Shown here: positions 61,164 through 64,000 of the stretch, in pieces
Layout: every line of letters starts with the position of its first letter
Position numbering within the stretch: the stretch's first letter is position 1
From: Vulcanimicrobium sp035943995
GTDB taxonomy: Bacteria > Vulcanimicrobiota > Vulcanimicrobiia > Vulcanimicrobiales > Vulcanimicrobiaceae
Direction of reading: 5' to 3'
NCBI GenBank assembly: GCA_035943995.1
Contig: DASZBS010000091.1
Location: 21,913 to 85,912, forward strand
Length of the DNA stretch: 64,000 nucleotides
The notes under the pieces: model-generated
The model's database searches: none
Told to the model about the DNA's origin: nothing
Seen by the model: the letters and a program-made list of their open reading frames with translations, nothing else
Program-made: the position numbers and the translations under genes

Positions 61164-61316
61164 CAAAGCCGTTCGGTTTCCCGGACGGCTTTGTTTGCGC
61201 GAGAATCGATATGCGCGTGTCTGGCCGAGTCATCGTCGGCCACGATGGCGTCGAACTTCGCAGGCATCTCTGCCGCGAGCCTCTCGCCGCTCGCCCGTCT
61301 TCGTCTCCTCCGACGT
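61164..61316 (-). ncRNA. Candidate small RNA, unit 3 of the array
   Basis: Promoter TTGCGT (61347-61352), 18-base spacer, TATGCT (61323-61328). Predicted transcript of about 150 bases with GCGAG-AGG-CTCGC, GGCCGA-CGATGAC-TCGGCC and a terminal hairpin of up to 12 bp (61165-61176 with 61180-61191). It begins just after the stop codon of the adjacent livF gene. Confidence 0.55.
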
Positions 61317-61384
61317 TCTCGCAGCATAGGGCGCCCTCGGTTGCAAACGCAAGGGGCGTTATCCACCGTTTTTGCGAGTCGTTC

Positions 61385-62092
61385 TCAGGCGCCCAGGTAC
61401 GCGGCGACGACGTCGCGGTGCGTTGCCAGCTCCGCGCCCGTGCCGGTGAGGACGATGCGCCCGCGTTCCATCACGTAGGCGCGGTCGGCGAGGGCGAGGG
61501 CGCGGCGAGCGTTCTGCTCCACCAGGAGAATCGAGGTGCCGCGGGCGCGCTCCGCGGCGACGATCGCGAAGATCTCGTCGACCAGTTTTGGGGCGAGGCC
61601 CATCGACGGTTCGTCGAGCAGCAGGGCCTTCGGGCCGATCGCGAGTGCGCGTGCGATCGCCAGCATTTGCTGTTCGCCGCCCGATAAGGAGCCGGCTGGG
61701 ACGTTGCGGCGCGTGCGCAGGATCGGGAAGCGGTCGAACAGGCCGTCGATGCGGTTGAAGCCTTCGGGGCCGGCGGCGCTTGCCGCGACTTGTAGGTTTT
61801 CTTCCACGCTCATGCCGGGCAGCATGCGGCGGCCTTCGGGGACGAGGACGAGGCCGCGTTTCACGCGGGCGTGGGATGACATGCGCGTGATTTCGCTGCC
61901 GTTGAAGCGGACATGGCCGGCTCGGGTCGGCATGATGCCCGCGAGGGACATCAGCAGCGTCGTTTTGCCTGCGCCGTTTGCGCCGACGATTGCGCAGAGC
62001 GTGCCTTCTTCGAGTGCGATCGAGACGTCGTGCAGTACTTCGATGCTGCCGTAGCCGGCGCGCAGCGCGTCGACGGTGAGGAGCTCGCTCAT
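61385..62092 (-). CDS. livF: Branched-chain amino acid-type ABC ATPase LivF (second operon)
   Basis: A 235-residue ATPase: Walker A GANGAGKTTLL (with the usual Lys), LVLVPEGRRMLPGMSVEENL, signature SLSGGEQQMLAIARAL, Walker B ALLLDEPSMGLAP and LLVEQNARRAL. Last gene of the second livHMGF operon. The ATG overlaps the livG stop (ATGA). Confidence 0.94.
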   Translation of the reverse strand: MSELLTVDALRAGYGSIEVLHDVSIALEEGTLCAIVGANGAGKTTLLMSLAGIMPTRAGHVRFNGSEITRMSSHARVKRGLVLVPEGRRMLPGMSVEENLQVAASAAGPEGFNRIDGLFDRFPILRTRRNVPAGSLSGGEQQMLAIARALAIGPKALLLDEPSMGLAPKLVDEIFAIVAAERARGTSILLVEQNARRALALADRAYVMERGRIVLTGTGAELATHRDVVAAYLGA

Positions 62093-62808
62093 GCGAGCGC
62101 TCCGGCGTCGCTGCCGAGGTATGCTTCGACGACGACTGGGTCGCGCGCGACTTCAGATGGCGTGCCGCGCGCGATGATCTCGCCGAAGTTCAGGACGACG
62201 ACCGAGTCGCAGGCGGCGCGCACGAGCGTCATGTCGTGCTCGATCAGCAGCACCGCGATGCCCGCGGCGGCGATCGCGCGGATCGTGTCGACGAGACGCG
62301 TCGTTTCGGACGGGTTCATGCCGGCCGCGGGCTCGTCGAGCATCACGACGTTTGGTGCGGCTGCGAGCGCGCGGCCGATCTCGAGGCGGCGCTGATCGCC
62401 GTAGGGGAGGGAGCCTGCTTTTGCGGCGAGGTCGACGTGGGCGATGCCCGCGCGTTGCAGCAGCGTCGTCAGCTCTTCGGTGGTCGGGCGGCCCGGGCGG
62501 GGGAATGCGCCCGCGGCGAGGTTTGCGCGTACGTCGAGTGCGCCGAAGAGGCGGATGTTTTGGTACGTGCGTGCGATGCCGGCGCGTGCGATGCGGTGCG
62601 GCGGGAGGCCGTCGATGCGTTTGCCGTCGAGGGCGATCGTGCCGGAGGCGAGTGGGGCAAGGCCTGTCGTTGCGTTGATCAGCGTCGTTTTGCCGGCGCC
62701 GTGGGGGCCGATCAGGCCCAGGACGTGGTTCGGTTCCACGGCGAGCCAGACGGCGCGTAGTGCGTCCACGCCGCCGTAGCGGACGCCGACATTTTCTAGG
62801 GTGAGCAT
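62089..62808 (-). CDS. livG: Branched-chain amino acid-type ABC ATPase LivG (second operon)
   Basis: A 239-residue ATPase with Walker A GPHGAGKTTLIN, ARTYQNIRLFGALDVRANL, signature SLPYGDQRRLEIGRAL, Walker B VVMLDEPAAGMNP and LLIEHDMTLVR. The ATG overlaps the livM stop by one base (TGATG). Confidence 0.94.
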   Translation of the reverse strand: MLTLENVGVRYGGVDALRAVWLAVEPNHVLGLIGPHGAGKTTLINATTGLAPLASGTIALDGKRIDGLPPHRIARAGIARTYQNIRLFGALDVRANLAAGAFPRPGRPTTEELTTLLQRAGIAHVDLAAKAGSLPYGDQRRLEIGRALAAAPNVVMLDEPAAGMNPSETTRLVDTIRAIAAAGIAVLLIEHDMTLVRAACDSVVVLNFGEIIARGTPSEVARDPVVVEAYLGSDAGALA

Positions 62809-63656
62809 CAGCTTCGCACGCGTACAACGCCGCGGCGCCAGAGTGACGCGAGGCCGCCCGGAGCGAACAAGATGACGGCGAGCAGGATGATGCCGTTGCT
62901 GATCTCGCGGTAGTCGGCCAGGAAGCGGATCGCTTCGGGTAAGATCGAGAGCAGCGCTGCGCCGAGCACGGCGCCCAGCGGGCTCGTCACGCCGCCGACG
63001 ACGCACCACACCAGGATCTGTTCCATGCGGGCGAAGCCGAAGTCGCTCGGGGTGATGAAGAACGATGCGTGCGCGTAGAGTGCGCCTGCGAGTCCGGCGA
63101 TCGCGCCGCCCAGCGCGAGCGAGAGCGTGCGGATTGCGCCGACGTCGATGCCGACGCCGCGCGCCGCGTATTCGTCCTCGCGAACCAGTGCGACCGCCAG
63201 GGCGAACTTCGTTCGTGATAAGAAGAAGAGCGTGAGTGCCACCGCTGCGAGTGCGCCGTAGATGACCGGTGTCGTCGCGTCGTTCGGGATGCCGCTGAGG
63301 CCTTCGGCGCCGCCCGTGACCTTGAGGTTGTTGGCGAAGACGCGTACGATCTCGCCGAATCCGATCGTCGCGATGGCGAGGAACACGCCGCGCAGGCGGC
63401 GGACGGGGTAGGCCAGGAGGGCCGCGACGACGGTGGAGACCAGCATCGCTGCCACGATCGTCGCGAGCAGCGGCCAGTGCGCGTTCATCGCGAGGATCGC
63501 CGAGACGTAGGCGGCGATTCCGGCGAAGGCTGCTTGTGCCAGTGCGAGCTGGCCCGCTTGCAGCGAGACCGACAGTGAGAGCGCGAGGATCGCGTTCACG
63601 CCGATCTGGTCGATCAGGCGCGAGTGCTTCGCGTAGAAGTCGGCCAGCGTCGTCAT
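62808..63656 (-). CDS. livM: Branched-chain amino acid-type ABC permease LivM (second operon)
   Basis: A 282-residue permease of about eight helices: QIGVNAILALSLSVSLQAGQLALAQAAFAGIAAY, FLAIATIGFGEIVRVFANNLKVTGGAEGLSGIP, and DEYAARGVGIDVGAIRTLSLALGGAIAGLAGAL. It is shorter than the first LivM and lacks its charged tail. Confidence 0.93.
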   Translation of the reverse strand: MTTLADFYAKHSRLIDQIGVNAILALSLSVSLQAGQLALAQAAFAGIAAYVSAILAMNAHWPLLATIVAAMLVSTVVAALLAYPVRRLRGVFLAIATIGFGEIVRVFANNLKVTGGAEGLSGIPNDATTPVIYGALAAVALTLFFLSRTKFALAVALVREDEYAARGVGIDVGAIRTLSLALGGAIAGLAGALYAHASFFITPSDFGFARMEQILVWCVVGGVTSPLGAVLGAALLSILPEAIRFLADYREISNGIILLAVILFAPGGLASLWRRGVVRVRS

Positions 63657-63672
63657 GGCGGTCGGTCGGTGC

Positions 63673-64000
63673 TCAGGCTTGGCGCAGCGCGCGTTTGCCG
63701 AACAGGCCGGTCGGGCGCGCGACGAGCAGCACGAACATCACGCCGAAGACGATCGCGTCGCGCCAAGGGGAGAGCCCGTACGCGATCGCCAGCGTTTCCA
63801 CCGCGCCTAAGATGAAGCCGCCCACGACGGCGCCCGTCACGCTGCCCATGCCGCCCAGGATGATGACCGCGAGGCCTTTGAGCTCGATCGGGCCGCCCAT
63901 GTCGAGCGTCACGCTGTTGTATTCCAGGCCCGTCAGTACGCCCGCCGCGCCGCCGAGACCCGATGCGATGAAGAACGTTGCGGCGATGGTGCGTTCGAGG
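63673..64000 (-). CDS. livH: Branched-chain amino acid-type ABC permease LivH, partial
   Basis: The C-terminal part of a LivH permease whose start lies beyond the window. Visible are TIAATFFIASGLGGAAGVL, IELKGLAVIILGGMGSVTGAVVGGFILG and the final FVLLVARPTGLFGKRA. The frame is open to the window edge at 64000. It heads the second operon as far as can be seen. Confidence 0.88.
   Translation of the reverse strand, partial: LERTIAATFFIASGLGGAAGVLTGLEYNSVTLDMGGPIELKGLAVIILGGMGSVTGAVVGGFILGAVETLAIAYGLSPWRDAIVFGVMFVLLVARPTGLFGKRALRQA

Larger units (their letters stand above)
59971..61384 (-). repeat. Non-coding tandem array of four related units
   Basis: This 1.4-kb stretch carries no credible gene. 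It holds four diverged copies of a unit of about 330 bases beginning (plus strand) at 59971, 60291, 60817 and 61165. Each has, in order on the plus strand, a terminator-like hairpin, GAGAATCGATCTGCG or a variant, GGCGTCGAACTTCG or a variant, CCTCCGACGTGTTCGCATCATA or a variant, CTCCACAAGAACTTTT or a variant, and TGAACGCGAC before the next hairpin. The second unit is enlarged by an inverted-repeat element. Read on the minus strand each unit resembles a small RNA gene. Confidence 0.85.

Noticed and set aside
59971..61384. CRISPR array
   Set aside because: The unit length is about 330 bases, copies are diverged, there are no short constant repeats with unique spacers, and no cas genes are near.
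59971..61384. Chromosomal replication origin as the primary call
   Set aside because: DnaA-box-like motifs are present, but no dnaA, dnaN, rpmH or gidA is nearby and the promoter/hairpin architecture fits RNA genes better; kept only as a side hypothesis.
60626..61687. Open frames in the tandem array
   Set aside because: Conservation between units is in the RNA stems and promoters, not in any frame, and the frames differ in length and run into livF antisense.
1..64000. tRNA, rRNA or classical riboswitch
   Set aside because: I found no cloverleaf with conserved T-loop sequence, no rRNA stretch, and no recognisable cobalamin, TPP or SAM motif in the intergenic regions.

Overview
The window is about 64 kb of very GC-rich bacterial chromosome, densely packed with genes. 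Neighbouring genes very often share start and stop bases (GTGA, ATGA, TTGA or TGATG junctions), which suggests long operons. There is no rRNA or tRNA gene, phage, insertion sequence or CRISPR array that I can see. No taxonomic marker gene is present. The mix of genes (M56/BlaI sensor pairs with solenoid tails, peptidoglycan recycling, methylmalonyl-CoA pathway, DUF4127, DUF5069, two Liv transporters) would fit a free-living, high-GC, deep-branching soil bacterium such as Candidatus Eremiobacterota, but that is a guess.

Layout. 1-5.9 kb: a phasin-like gene with a strong, probably leaderless promoter, a DUF5916-type outer-membrane protein, and a BlaI/M56 sensor operon. 6.0-9.0 kb: a peroxiredoxin with an in-frame TGA exactly at its catalytic cysteine position (probable selenoprotein), an acyl-CoA ligase, DUF5069 and DoxX-like genes. 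9.1-12.4 kb: a molybdate/tungstate-type regulator and ABC transporter. 12.5-15.5 kb: MscL with an apparent ACG start, a double aspartyl-protease-like protein and small proteins. 15.5-23 kb: a peptidoglycan-recycling cluster (NagZ, serine hydrolase, AnmK, sugar kinase, MurQ). 23-29 kb: hypothetical, membrane and secreted proteins, with DUF4127. 28.9-39.5 kb: methylmalonyl-CoA epimerase and mutase, biotin-dependent carboxylase subunits and FabI, interrupted by a PIN-like plus PD-(D/E)XK-like pair. 39.7-48.1 kb: a Fur-type regulator, a DUF59 protein, a TMEM175-like protein, livHMGF and ClpC. 48.2-52.4 kb: a SWIM/SNF2 helicase carrying a class 3-type intein in its P-loop. 52.5-56.8 kb: two small paralogues and a second BlaI/M56 operon with pentapeptide repeats. 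57-59.9 kb: a LivK-like binding protein, a WYL regulator and a secreted protein. 60-61.4 kb: a non-coding tandem array. 61.4-64 kb: a second livHMGF operon running off the window edge.

How the genes work together. NagZ, AnmK, MurQ and the kinase form a coherent route from muropeptides to GlcNAc-6-phosphate. The carboxylase, epimerase and mutase can convert propionyl-CoA to succinyl-CoA, and FabI plus an epsilon-like subunit beside the biotin carboxylase also tie the carboxylase to fatty-acid synthesis. The two BlaI/M56 operons follow one plan: a repressor, a membrane peptidase with a solenoid tail, and a secreted partner carrying the same kind of repeat.

The most unusual features are (1) four tandem minus-strand units at 59971-61352, each with a TTGCGC-type/TATGAT promoter, two small hairpins that appear to covary and a terminator-like hairpin, which look like an undescribed small-RNA family; (2) the probable selenocysteine peroxiredoxin; (3) the SNF2 P-loop intein; and (4) the matched-repeat M56 sensor systems with candidate operators.
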